A stretch of 64,000 nt of DNA from an uncultured Bacteroidia bacterium (GTDB lineage: Bacteria > Bacteroidota > Bacteroidia > Bacteroidales > F082). Below are positions 24,531 through 32,554 of the stretch, piece by piece. Numbering within the stretch: position 1 is the first letter of the stretch; each line of letters opens with the position of its first letter. The stretch covers positions 1 to 64,000 of the forward strand of contig CADCGK010000002.1 in the NCBI GenBank assembly GCA_902800965.1, given 5' to 3'. The notes under the pieces are model-generated. The model saw nothing but the letters and a program-made list of their open reading frames with translations. It had not been told where the DNA came from and searched no databases. Both the position numbers and the translations under genes were made by a program.

Positions 24531-26348
24531 GTGACCCTTCTTGACTGGCTACCGATCACCAAAAAAGAAACCGACCTGCGCGGGTGGGACGAGGTGGATA
24601 TTGTCTTCGTCACTGGCGACGCCTACGTCGATCATCCGGCATTTGGAGCGGCAGTCATCGGAAGGATGCTAGAACATGAGGGGTTCAGAGTGGCACTTAT
24701 TCCTCAACCCAACTGGAGGGACGACCTGAGAGATTTCAAGAAGTTCGGGAAACCAAGGCTGTATTTCGGCGTGTCGGCCGGCTGCATGGACTCGATGGTG
24801 AACCATTACACCGCCAACAAGCGACTCCGTAGCAACGACGCTTACACCCCAGGCGGCGAGGCAGGATTCCGTCCCGACCGTGCCAGTGTGGTTTACAGCA
24901 ACATCCTGAAAAAGCTCTATCCCGACGTACCCGTGGTGATTGGCGGCATCGAGGCTTCCTTACGTCGCGTGACCCATTACGACTACTGGGACGACTGCCT
25001 GAAACCTTCGATCTTAATGGATTCCCATGCCGACATCGGAGTGTATGGCATGGGCGAATACACCATGGTGGAGATCGCCAAAGCCCTTCAACAAGGTAGA
25101 AAAGTCAACGAACTCACCGACATCCAGCAAACTTTCTTCCTTCAGGATAAAAGCAAGTCGCTCCCCGCTTTCGAAGGAGAGACCATCGAGCTTGTTTCCC
25201 ACGAGGTCTGCCTGAAGGACAAAAAACGCTACGCTTCCAATTTCAAGCACATTGAAGAGGAATCAAATAAAAAGCACGCTGCTCGATTGGTACAAGACGT
25301 TGGCAACCAACGGGTGATCATCAATCCTCCCCTACCCACTTTTACTACCGAACAGATCGATGCGTCTTTCGATTTACCCTATACCAGACTGCCACATCCG
25401 AAGTACGCCAAGCGCGGTGCTATCCCCGCCTACGAGATGATCAAGCACAGCATCAACCTGCACAGGGGTTGTTTCGGAGGATGCGCCTTTTGTACCATTT
25501 CGGCACATCAGGGCAAGTTTGTGGCATCAAGGAGCAAGGAGTCCATCATGCGCGAGGTGGAGAAGGTGACACAGATGGAGGATTTCAAAGGCTACATTAG
25601 CGATTTGGGCGGTCCCTCGGCCAACATGTATCGAATGAAAGGCAAGGACGAAAAGCTTTGCGAGAAATGCGTCCGTCCCACCTGTCTGCAACCCTCGGTA
25701 TGCAAAAACCTCAACACCGACCATCATCCACTGATTGAGATTTATCAGGAAGTTGACCGACATCCGAAAGTCAAAAAAGCCACCGTGGGTTCCGGCATCC
25801 GTTACGATCTGTTTTTACACGACTGCACGCCTGAGGAAAACAAAGCCATGGGCTACGATGAGTACTTCCAGCAGCTGGTGACGCGACATGTCAGCGGACG
25901 CTTGAAGGTGGCTCCGGAGCATACCAGCGATGCGGTGCTGAAGCTAATGAGAAAGCCCAAGTTTGAGATGTTTGTAAAACTCAAAAAGAAGTTCGACTAC
26001 CTGAATGAAAAAGAGCATCTGAACCAGCAGCTCATCCCCTATTTCATCTCATCCCATCCTGATTGTTATCTAGAGGACATGGCTGATCTGGCGGTCAAGA
26101 CCAAAGCTCTGGGCTATCATCTCGAGCAAGTGCAGGACTTCACTCCCACCCCGATGACCTTGGCCACGGAGATCTATTATTCAGGTTACAACCCTTACAC
26201 CTTGGAGTCAGTTTTCGTTGCAAAGAGCAAAGAAGACAAACTTGCCCAACAGCGGTTCTTTTTCTGGTACAAGCCCGAGAACCGCGAGTGGGTGAAATCC
26301 ATGTTGAAAAAGTTGGGACATCCCGAGTGGATTAAAAAATTGTTTTAA
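24531..26348 (+). CDS. ygiQ: YgiQ family radical SAM protein
   Basis: 605 residues. An N-terminal cobalamin-binding-like domain (VTGDAYVDHPAFGAAVIGR near 30-48, then IGGIEASLRR near 137) precedes a radical SAM domain with the 4Fe-4S motif CFGGCAFC near 313-320 and a C-terminal extension. The family (UPF0313) is widespread; its reaction is not established. I accept the GTG start at 24531: the protein then begins MTLLDWLPITKKE, equivalent to the family's N-terminus, and a -7 element lies just upstream. It ends inside the promoter of the next gene. Confidence 0.92.
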   Translation: MTLLDWLPITKKETDLRGWDEVDIVFVTGDAYVDHPAFGAAVIGRMLEHEGFRVALIPQPNWRDDLRDFKKFGKPRLYFGVSAGCMDSMVNHYTANKRLRSNDAYTPGGEAGFRPDRASVVYSNILKKLYPDVPVVIGGIEASLRRVTHYDYWDDCLKPSILMDSHADIGVYGMGEYTMVEIAKALQQGRKVNELTDIQQTFFLQDKSKSLPAFEGETIELVSHEVCLKDKKRYASNFKHIEEESNKKHAARLVQDVGNQRVIINPPLPTFTTEQIDASFDLPYTRLPHPKYAKRGAIPAYEMIKHSINLHRGCFGGCAFCTISAHQGKFVASRSKESIMREVEKVTQMEDFKGYISDLGGPSANMYRMKGKDEKLCEKCVRPTCLQPSVCKNLNTDHHPLIEIYQEVDRHPKVKKATVGSGIRYDLFLHDCTPEENKAMGYDEYFQQLVTRHVSGRLKVAPEHTSDAVLKLMRKPKFEMFVKLKKKFDYLNEKEHLNQQLIPYFISSHPDCYLEDMADLAVKTKALGYHLEQVQDFTPTPMTLATEIYYSGYNPYTLESVFVAKSKEDKLAQQRFFFWYKPENREWVKSMLKKLGHPEWIKKLF

Positions 26349-26353
26349 CTTTG
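26346..26353 (+). promoter_or_regulatory. Promoter -7 element (TAACTTTG) of the nicotinamidase gene
   Basis: TAnnTTTG match overlapping the ygiQ stop codon, 29 bases before the ATG at 26383. Confidence 0.55.
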
Positions 26354-26382
26354 CGGCAAATTTCAAATAGAAAAAAAAAACC

Positions 26383-27081
26383 ATGAAAAAACAACTCATC
26401 GGAGCCATGATGCTCGTAGCAGCCTTGATCATTACCGGTTGCAGCAACAACAATTCAGCCCAAAAGAACGTAAAGAACCAAAAAGAGAAAGAAGAAGTGA
26501 AAGAAAACCGCATGCTCATCATTGTTGATCCACAGATCGATTTCACCACAGGTAGCCTGGCAACCGCCAAAGGTCCGGAAGCCATGGAGCGTCTGGCCCA
26601 AGCCATCGACAACGGTGTGTTGGACAAATACACTTGGGTCATCATCACCCAAGACGCCCATCCCTCCAACCACTGCTCGTTTATTGAGCAAGGTGGCGTG
26701 TTCCCTCCCCACTGTGTTCAGGGCACTGAAGGCATGAACGTGTATCCCGTTTTACAGAAAGCTTTGGAAGACAGTAATTTCGGCAACTACCACTACATGA
26801 CCAAGGGCGATCTTGCTGATAGGGAAGAATTCAGCGTTTTCCAAAATGCACAGAGCGGCGAGAAGCTGACAACAACTATTAAGGAAGAAGGTTTTGCAGG
26901 CATTGACATTTGCGGCATCGCCACTGATTACTGCGTATATGAGACCACCAAGGATTTGATGGAATTCTATCCTGCCAAACAGATCCGCATTGTCACCAAT
27001 TGCCTCGCTGCTGTCGATGACAACGACACCAAACTAGCCGACCTGATGAAGGAACATGGCATCGAAGGGATTACCTTTTGA
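26383..27081 (+). CDS. Nicotinamidase/isochorismatase-fold amidohydrolase exported as a lipoprotein
   Basis: 232 residues. An N-terminal lipoprotein signal (MKKQLIGAMMLVAALIITGC; Cys at 20) precedes a Ser/Asn/Lys-rich tether and a complete cysteine-hydrolase domain. Catalytic triad: Asp in VDPQIDF, Lys in YMTKGD, Cys in ATDYCVYET. Metal site: D and two H in TQDAHPSNHC plus His in PPHCVQGTEG. These are the marks of nicotinamidase (PncA), which makes nicotinic acid from nicotinamide, normally in the cytoplasm. Here the enzyme would sit in the periplasm or on the cell surface, perhaps to use nicotinamide from host or neighbours. Close relatives hydrolyse pyrazinamide; the true substrate is untested. 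Confidence 0.85.
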   Translation: MKKQLIGAMMLVAALIITGCSNNNSAQKNVKNQKEKEEVKENRMLIIVDPQIDFTTGSLATAKGPEAMERLAQAIDNGVLDKYTWVIITQDAHPSNHCSFIEQGGVFPPHCVQGTEGMNVYPVLQKALEDSNFGNYHYMTKGDLADREEFSVFQNAQSGEKLTTTIKEEGFAGIDICGIATDYCVYETTKDLMEFYPAKQIRIVTNCLAAVDDNDTKLADLMKEHGIEGITF

Positions 27082-27085
27082 TAAG

Positions 27086-27181
27086 TGAGGAGTTGGGAGT
27101 GAGGAGTTAGGAGTAAATACCCCGTAGGGGTTATAGCTCGGTAGCCTAGGGTTGGGCGAGCGAAGCGAGAACTACCCTGGG
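27086..27181 (+). repeat. Dispersed intergenic repeat element, copy 1 (longest)
   Basis: Order of parts: GGAGTTGGGAGT-type tandem words (27088-27114), hairpin ACCCC-GTA-GGGGT (27119-27131), a short AGCTCGGTAG box, then a second hairpin with arms CCTAGGGT and ACCCTGGG enclosing GCGAGCGAAGCGAG. Shorter copies lie at 32491-32554 and 59229-59284. It sits between the nicotinamidase and PTS genes and contains no ORF. Confidence 0.75.
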
Positions 27182-27198
27182 AAAACGGAAAACGGATT

Positions 27199-28218
27199 AT
27201 GGGAAAATTCAAAGCATTTTGTGAGCGGAAGAAGGTCGATATGACCTGGAAAGCCTATTTCGTGGACGCCTTGGGCGCCATGGCGTTGGGTTTATTCGCC
27301 TCTTTGCTTATTGGCACCATCTTCCAGACCTTAGGCGACAAGACCGGTTGGGATGCCTTTGTGACCATCGCAAAATATGCCAAAGCTGCCACAGGAGCCG
27401 CCATTGCCGTAGCCATCGCCTACAAGCTCCGATGTGAGGGCTTGGTGCTGTTCAGCGCCATCGCTGTGGGCATCGCCGGCAATGAACTTGGCGGTCCCAT
27501 GGGCGCCTACGTAGCCGTATTGGTAGCCATCGAATTGGGCAAGATGGTCTATAAGGAGACCCAAGTCGATATCTTGGTCACGCCTGCGGTCGTCATCATC
27601 AGCGGCGTGCTGGTGGCTTTCGCCATCGGTCCTGCCATCGGCAAGCTGATGACCGCCTTGGGCGCTTTCATAGAGCATGCCACCCAGATGCAGCCCTTCC
27701 TGATGGGCATCATCGTGTCGGTGGTCATCGGCGCTGTGCTCACCTTACCCATTAGCTCCGCCGCCATCTGTCTAGCCATTGGCTTGGGTGGCATTGCTGG
27801 AGGTGCTGCCACGGCAGGCTGCTGCGCCCAGATGATCGGCTTCGCCGTGCTGAGCTTCAGGGAAAACCGTTGGGGCGGGCTCCTCGCTCAAGGTTTAGGC
27901 ACTTCCATGCTGCAAATGGGCAACATCGTGAAGAACCCTCGCATCTGGATTCCTCCCACCTTGGCTGCTGCCATCACTGGGCCACTCGCCACTTGCGTCT
28001 TCCATCTTGAGAACATCCCCATCGGCTCCGGCATGGGCACCTGCGGCCTCGTCGGACCAATCGGAATCTATACCGCCATGCCCGATGGCGGAGCCAACAT
28101 GTGGATCGGCATGCTGTTAGTCTGCTTCGTGCTGCCCGCTGTGTTGTCATGGCTTTTCGGTATGATCTTACGCAAAATCGGCTGGATCAAGGACGGCGAC
28201 CTCAAAATCGAATGCTGA
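27199..28218 (+). CDS. PTS EIIC-like membrane transporter (PTS_EIIC_2 family)
   Basis: 339 residues, about nine hydrophobic helices rich in Gly and Ala. Family blocks: GNELGGPMGAYVAVLVAIELGK near 95-115 (a long Gly-rich loop), LTLPISSAAICLAIGLGGIAGGA near 177-199, GSGMGTCGLVGPIG near 275-288. Such proteins are the membrane subunit of a putative sugar PTS, but no EI, HPr, EIIA or EIIB is nearby, and most Bacteroidetes lack a PTS. It may work as a PTS-independent transporter. Its stop (TGATG) overlaps the recX start by one base. Confidence 0.8.
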   Translation: MGKFKAFCERKKVDMTWKAYFVDALGAMALGLFASLLIGTIFQTLGDKTGWDAFVTIAKYAKAATGAAIAVAIAYKLRCEGLVLFSAIAVGIAGNELGGPMGAYVAVLVAIELGKMVYKETQVDILVTPAVVIISGVLVAFAIGPAIGKLMTALGAFIEHATQMQPFLMGIIVSVVIGAVLTLPISSAAICLAIGLGGIAGGAATAGCCAQMIGFAVLSFRENRWGGLLAQGLGTSMLQMGNIVKNPRIWIPPTLAAAITGPLATCVFHLENIPIGSGMGTCGLVGPIGIYTAMPDGGANMWIGMLLVCFVLPAVLSWLFGMILRKIGWIKDGDLKIEC

Positions 28219-28688
28219 TGGCAAAACCCTTGTCACCCGACCAGGTCTTGGACAAAATGGCCAAGTACTGCGCCTATCAGGAGCGTTGTGTCAAAGACGT
28301 GACTGACAAGCTGAGATCCTTCGAGATCAGCCAAAAGGACCAAGACGAGATCCTCCGTTATCTGATTGACAACCGTTTCGTCAATGACGAACGTTTCGCC
28401 CATGCTTTTGTCCGCGGCAAGATCAACCAAAGCGGCTGGGGCCTGAACAAGATCCGTTTTCATTTGATGCAAAAGGGAATTGCCAAAGAGATTATCGAGG
28501 AAGCCTTACAAGATACTGACGAAGAAACCTATCGGCAACGCCTCATCGACATCTTGAAGACCAAAGCCAGGACCGTCAAAGCAGAAAACGATTTCGAAAA
28601 AAAGTGCAAACTGGCTGCCTACGCCATTCAAAAGGGATTTGAGGCCGGTTTGGTGTGGGAGATCCTCAAAGAAGATTTTGAAGAATAG
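28218..28688 (+). CDS. recX: RecX regulatory protein
   Basis: 156 residues of three-helix RecX repeats: YCAYQERCVKDVTDKL near 15, YLIDNRFVNDERFAHAFV near 50-68 and a third repeat near the C-terminus (YAIQKGFEAGLVWEIL). RecX blocks growth of RecA filaments. I chose ATG 28218, which overlaps the PTS stop as TGATG; ATG 28212 would add two residues. recA is not adjacent here, and coupling to a transporter gene is odd. Confidence 0.88.
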   Translation: MAKPLSPDQVLDKMAKYCAYQERCVKDVTDKLRSFEISQKDQDEILRYLIDNRFVNDERFAHAFVRGKINQSGWGLNKIRFHLMQKGIAKEIIEEALQDTDEETYRQRLIDILKTKARTVKAENDFEKKCKLAAYAIQKGFEAGLVWEILKEDFEE

Positions 28689-28708
28689 AATGGTTTTCGT
28701 ATCTTTGC
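28677..28708 (+). promoter_or_regulatory. Promoter (TTTG-N20-TATCTTTG) of the LytTR gene
   Basis: TTTG at 28677-28680 inside the recX end and TATCTTTG at 28701-28708, 20 bases apart; the ATG is at 28725, 16 bases on. Confidence 0.75.
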
Positions 28709-28724
28709 ACACCCAATTTGAATC

Positions 28725-29603
28725 ATGAAGATCCGCAAGCAACTCATCACCCAAGCCCCAGAGTGCCTCACTGACCCTTTTAGCCAGGCACAGAACGTGA
28801 TCATTTCCGTTCTATTCGCATTGGTGTTTTTGACTGCCTATACGCCTTTTTCTGACACTTCATGGTTCCAGCTGGGCACCAACAGCCGTTTCCTCGGAAC
28901 GGTGGCCTTTGTGGGAATTGGCACCTTTTTCCTGGCTATCAGCCGCACGCTGATGACCTTTTGCGTTAGGAAGCTGCGGCATTTCGCTATGTGGGCATAC
29001 CTGCTGTGGCTTTTCCTTGAGATCTTGGTGATCGCCATGTTCCACACCTATCTCTCCTATTTTTTAGTCAAAGCCACCTCCTATTCCTTGGGATACATTT
29101 TTGGGAAGAGCCTGTTGATCACCTTCGTTGCCCTGGCAGTGCCTTACACCATCGTCGATCTGATGATCCTGCTCAAGGATTCGCGCCGCAAGCTCACCCT
29201 TACCAAGAGCGATGCGGTGGAATCTGACAACGAAGCCTTGCCCGAGCACACTGAGATCATCAACCTGATGGACAACAACGGAAACCTGAAGCTCTCCGTA
29301 AAGCTCGACAACCTCTATTACATCAAGGCTGAAGACAACTACATCAACGTGTTTTACCAGCGTAGCGGCACCCTTGCCAGCTATATGCTGCGTTGCAAGA
29401 TGAAGACCATCGAGGACAACTGCATAAATATCAATTCACTAATGCGCTGTCATCGGTCCTATATCGTAAATATCAAGAAAGTCAGCGTGCTGCACAACGA
29501 AGCAGACGGCTTTATCATCGATTTCGAACGGGAAGGATTGGATTCCATCCCGGTATCGAAAACCTATTCGCAGAAGGTGCTGGAGGCGTTTAATAAGAGG
29601 TAA
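28725..29603 (+). CDS. Membrane-bound LytTR-family transcription regulator
   Basis: 292 residues. Four membrane helices (about 26-45, 58-78, 88-110, 125-148) are followed by a charged linker and a LytTR DNA-binding domain (~190-290: LYYIKAEDNYINVFYQ, MRCHRSYIVNIKKV, IPVSKTYSQKV). LytTR domains bind direct repeats upstream of target genes. With no receiver domain, the membrane part probably senses the signal itself. Own promoter upstream and a terminator just downstream make it a single-gene unit. Confidence 0.88.
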   Translation: MKIRKQLITQAPECLTDPFSQAQNVIISVLFALVFLTAYTPFSDTSWFQLGTNSRFLGTVAFVGIGTFFLAISRTLMTFCVRKLRHFAMWAYLLWLFLEILVIAMFHTYLSYFLVKATSYSLGYIFGKSLLITFVALAVPYTIVDLMILLKDSRRKLTLTKSDAVESDNEALPEHTEIINLMDNNGNLKLSVKLDNLYYIKAEDNYINVFYQRSGTLASYMLRCKMKTIEDNCININSLMRCHRSYIVNIKKVSVLHNEADGFIIDFEREGLDSIPVSKTYSQKVLEAFNKR

Positions 29604-29629
29604 CAAAAAAAAGCACCCCAGCGGGGTGC
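29604..29629. terminator. Bidirectional terminator between the LytTR gene and fabG
   Basis: Hairpin GCACCCC-AGC-GGGGTGC (29613-29629). On the minus strand it is followed by eight T's (29604-29612 region), ideal for the fab operon; on the plus strand the T-run is short (CTTTATC), so termination of the LytTR gene is weaker. Confidence 0.8.
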
Positions 29630-29663
29630 CTTTATCAAAAAAAATTCTCTCGTTTTTTAATTG

Positions 29664-30410
29664 TTAGCAATTCATGCCGCCACAGCAGTGGATGACCTGA
29701 CCTGTTACGTATGAGGAAAGGTCGGAGGCGAGGAAGAGCGCCACATTGGCGACGTCCTCGGGGGTACCACCGCGACGCAACGGGATCTGCTGTTCCCAGG
29801 CCTTGCGGACATCTTCCGGAAGGGCGTTGGTCATGGCTGTGATGATGAATCCCGGAGCGATGGCATTGTGACGGATGTTACGAACGCCCATCTCCTTGGC
29901 TGCACTCTTGGTGAAGCCAATGATGCCAGCTTTGGAAGCTGAATAGTTGCATTGGTTGGCGTTGCCTGAGACACCCACCACCGAACTCATATTGATGACG
30001 CTGCCGCCATTCTGTTTCCACATGATGGGTTGTACAGCCTTGGTAAAGTTGAACACCGACTTGAGGTTGACGTTGATGACGGCATCCCACATATCCTCGG
30101 TCATGCGTTTGAGGGCGGTATCCTTGGTGATGCCAGCGTTATTGACGAGGATATCGATACGACCGAAGTCCTTGACAATCTCGTCAACCACTTGATGCGT
30201 CTCTTCGAAGTTGGCGGCGTTGGAAGCGTATGCCTTGGCTTTGATGCCCATGGCTTGAAGCTCTTTCTCAGTCTCCATTACAACATCGTTCAAAGCGATA
30301 TCAGTGAAAGCGATGTCACAGCCTTCCTGAGCGAAACGCATGGCGATGGCCTTGCCGATACCACGACCGGCGCCAGTGATCAGGGCTACTTTATTCTCTA
30401 GTAATTTCAT
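29664..30410 (-). CDS. fabG: 3-oxoacyl-[acyl-carrier-protein] reductase
   Basis: 248-residue short-chain dehydrogenase that reduces 3-ketoacyl-ACP with NADPH. Cofactor motif GAGRGIGK near residue 14, NNAG near 90, catalytic Ser in NMSSVVG and the YSASK pair near 155-160. Last gene of fabH-fabF-fabZ-acpP-fabG; the chain enzymes FabB/A-type and enoyl reductase are absent here, so enoyl reduction is encoded elsewhere. It ends 35 bases before a terminator hairpin with an eight-T tract. Confidence 0.95.
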   Translation of the reverse strand: MKLLENKVALITGAGRGIGKAIAMRFAQEGCDIAFTDIALNDVVMETEKELQAMGIKAKAYASNAANFEETHQVVDEIVKDFGRIDILVNNAGITKDTALKRMTEDMWDAVINVNLKSVFNFTKAVQPIMWKQNGGSVINMSSVVGVSGNANQCNYSASKAGIIGFTKSAAKEMGVRNIRHNAIAPGFIITAMTNALPEDVRKAWEQQIPLRRGGTPEDVANVALFLASDLSSYVTGQVIHCCGGMNC

Positions 30411-30485
30411 GATTTAATGATTTAAAGATTTGAAGATTCAAAGATAAGAAAAAATTCTGTCTTCTTACTTCTGTCTCCTGTCTCC
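30411..30485 (-). repeat. Short-word repeat in the acpP-fabG spacer
   Basis: Plus-strand words GATTTAATGATTTAAAGATTTGAAGATT in successive variants, then CTTCTGTCTCCTGTCTCCTT. No hairpin or promoter element seen. Confidence 0.5.
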
Positions 30486-30725
30486 TTATTTCGAAGTGTA
30501 TTCTTCAATCAATTTGTAAAGATCAGCGACAGTTTGGATTTTCTCTGTGTCGGCATCTTCAAACTTCAGGTTGAACTCGCGTTCCAGATCCATGGAGAGC
30601 TCGACAACGTCCAGTGAGTCGGCACCCAGGTCGTTGGAGAGGTTCTTTTCGGGAGTGATTTCGCTTTCATCGAGACCCAATTTGGAGGCGATGATGCTTC
30701 TGATTTTGTCTTGTAATGTTGCCAT
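30486..30725 (-). CDS. acpP: Acyl carrier protein
   Basis: 79 residues, strongly acidic. The phosphopantetheine site is Ser37 in GADSLDVVELSM. It carries the growing acyl chain between the Fab enzymes of this operon in the cytoplasm. Length and motif are those of a standard AcpP. It lies between fabZ and fabG, separated from each by repeat-word spacers. Confidence 0.97.
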   Translation of the reverse strand: MATLQDKIRSIIASKLGLDESEITPEKNLSNDLGADSLDVVELSMDLEREFNLKFEDADTEKIQTVADLYKLIEEYTSK

Positions 30726-30765
30726 TGTTATCGGATTTAAGTTGTTCAGTTATTCAGTTGTTCAG
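30726..30765 (-). repeat. Short-word repeat in the fabZ-acpP spacer
   Basis: Contains GTTGTTCAGTTATTCAGTTGTTCAGTTATT on the plus strand in units of GTTCAGTTATTCA, the same words as the iorA-iorB spacer at 6317-6350. Confidence 0.55.
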
Positions 30766-31194
30766 TTATTTTTGGCGAGTGTCAGGAAGGAGGGCAAATG
30801 ACAATTCACCTCTGACACACATTTTACCGCCGACGCTTAGCTTGGCGGAGCAGATGTAAATATTGGCACGATGCACATCGAGGGTGGCTTCCACTTCGAC
30901 GGTGTCGCCGGGACGGACGCTGTTCTTGAAACGGACTTTGTCGATACCCGTGTAGAAGGTCAGCTTACCGATGAGGTCGTCCTTCATCAGCAAGGCGCAG
31001 GACTGGGCCATGATCTCGCAGAGGATGACACCCGGGACGACGGGTTCACCTGGGAAGTGGCCTTTCAGGAAAAATTCCTCGCCCGTCACATGGTATTTTG
31101 AATGAGCCACGTGGTTCTCGTCGAGGGTCATCTCATCGACCAGGAGCATAGGCTCGCGGTGCGGGAGGTACTGTTTGATTTCTTCTCTATTCAT
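30766..31194 (-). CDS. fabZ: 3-hydroxyacyl-[acyl-carrier-protein] dehydratase
   Basis: 142-residue hot-dog-fold enzyme that dehydrates 3-hydroxyacyl-ACP. Motifs: LPHREPMLLVD at the N-terminus, GHFPGEPVVPGV with the catalytic His near residue 45, and the catalytic Glu in LCEIMAQ. It is the normal length for FabZ and does not carry the LpxC fusion seen in some Bacteroidetes. Third gene of the fab operon. Confidence 0.92.
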   Translation of the reverse strand: MNREEIKQYLPHREPMLLVDEMTLDENHVAHSKYHVTGEEFFLKGHFPGEPVVPGVILCEIMAQSCALLMKDDLIGKLTFYTGIDKVRFKNSVRPGDTVEVEATLDVHRANIYICSAKLSVGGKMCVRGELSFALLPDTRQK

Positions 31195-31250
31195 TAACGG
31201 CGAATTTTTACGAATTTATATAACGGCGAATTTTACGAATTAAACGAATT
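31195..31250 (-). repeat. Two-copy repeat in the fabF-fabZ spacer
   Basis: The unit ACGGCGAATTTTTACGAATT occurs at about 31197-31216 and again, one T shorter, at 31224-31242, then decays to AAACGAATTTT. Confidence 0.6.
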
Positions 31251-32486
31251 TTAAACTTTTCTAATGGCTACGCAGGCGTTGTGACCGCCGAAGCCAAGGG
31301 AGTTGGAGATAGCGATGTCGATATTGGTCTGGATGGCTTTGTTCGGTGTGTAGTCGAGATCGCATTCCGGATCAGGTTCGTCGAGACCGATGGTCGGGGG
31401 AATGATACCCGTGTTGAGTGCCATGACGGAGGCCACCAGTTCGATGCCGCCGGCAGCGCCAAGGGCGTGACCCATCTCCGACTTGGTGGAGCTGATGTGC
31501 GCTCTGCGGGCTTCTTCTTCGCCCATGGCGATCTTGATGGCTTTGGTCTCACCGCTGTCGTTCATCGGCGTGCCTGTGCCGTGGGCGTTGATATACAAGG
31601 ACTCACCTGCTTTGTAGCCAGCTTCGTCTAGGGCTTGCTTGATGGCAAGGCTTTGGGTGGTACCATCCGGACGAGGAGCGGTGCTATGGTAGGCATCGCA
31701 GCTGTTGCCGTAGCCACAGACCTCGGCATAGATCTTGGCGCCACGCTGTTTGGCGTGTTCGTATTCCTCAAGGAGGAGGATGCCGGCGCCTTCAGCAATG
31801 ACGAAGCCACCGCGGTTCTTGTTGAACGGCAGGGAGGCTCTCAACGGGTCCTCAGCCTTGGTCAAGGCCTTGCAGTTGGCAAAGCCAGCGATGCTGATGG
31901 GGTTGATGCCAGCCTCGCAGCCACCGGTGATGATGGCATCGGCGTAACCGTGCTTGATGGCGCGATAGGCCTCACCGACGGAATGGGTGCCAGTGGCACA
32001 AGCCGTCACGATCGGAACGCAGGGGCCTTGGGCATTGTAGCGGATGGCCACGCTTCCCGAAGCCATGTTGCCGATCATGGTGGGGATCATCAAAGGTGAC
32101 ACCCAACGGGGACCTTCCGCATTCATCTTAGTGATTTCACGCAAAATGGTATCGAAGCCGCCGATACCGGAACCGATATACACGCCGAGCCGCGAAGGAT
32201 CGAGTTGTAGATCCTCGTTGTCCTTCATCGCCTGATAAGCGGCGGCCATGGCATAGATGGCAAAACGGTCGTTGCGTTTGGCAAAGGCTTTGTCAACGCC
32301 AGAGGCGATGGGATCAAAATCCTTCAGTTCGCCTGCAATCTTCACGGGAAGATCAGTGGTGTCGAAAGACTTGATAGGCGCAATGCCGCACACACCATTA
32401 ATAAGATTATTCCATGTGGTTTCGAGGTCGTTGCCCACCGGCGAAACAACCCCCATACCTGTAATTACTACTCTTCTATTGTTCAT
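31251..32486 (-). CDS. fabF: 3-oxoacyl-[acyl-carrier-protein] synthase II
   Basis: 411-residue elongating condensing enzyme. Catalytic Cys in VTACATGTHSVG near 163, the two His in NAHGTGTPMND and EMGHALGAAG, and the Lys of STKSEMGH. It extends malonyl-ACP with acyl-ACP. Ordinary FabF length. It follows fabH after a spacer holding the second copy of the dispersed repeat. Confidence 0.96.
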   Translation of the reverse strand: MNNRRVVITGMGVVSPVGNDLETTWNNLINGVCGIAPIKSFDTTDLPVKIAGELKDFDPIASGVDKAFAKRNDRFAIYAMAAAYQAMKDNEDLQLDPSRLGVYIGSGIGGFDTILREITKMNAEGPRWVSPLMIPTMIGNMASGSVAIRYNAQGPCVPIVTACATGTHSVGEAYRAIKHGYADAIITGGCEAGINPISIAGFANCKALTKAEDPLRASLPFNKNRGGFVIAEGAGILLLEEYEHAKQRGAKIYAEVCGYGNSCDAYHSTAPRPDGTTQSLAIKQALDEAGYKAGESLYINAHGTGTPMNDSGETKAIKIAMGEEEARRAHISSTKSEMGHALGAAGGIELVASVMALNTGIIPPTIGLDEPDPECDLDYTPNKAIQTNIDIAISNSLGFGGHNACVAIRKV

Positions 32487-32490
32487 AAAT

Positions 32491-32554
32491 CTACCAAGCT
32501 TTAACCCCTACGGGGTATTTACTCCTAACTCCTAACTCCCAACTCCTAACTAAC
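32491..32554 (-). repeat. Dispersed intergenic repeat element, copy 2, in the fabH-fabF spacer
   Basis: Read on the minus strand: GGAGTTGGGAGTTAGGAGT tandem words, hairpin ACCCC-GTA-GGGGT (plus 32504-32516), then AAAGCTTGGTAG. Same order as at 27086, but the second hairpin is missing. Confidence 0.75.

Noticed and set aside
27086..27181. Dispersed repeat as an insertion sequence remnant
   Set aside because: No transposase fragment, terminal inverted repeats or target duplication seen.
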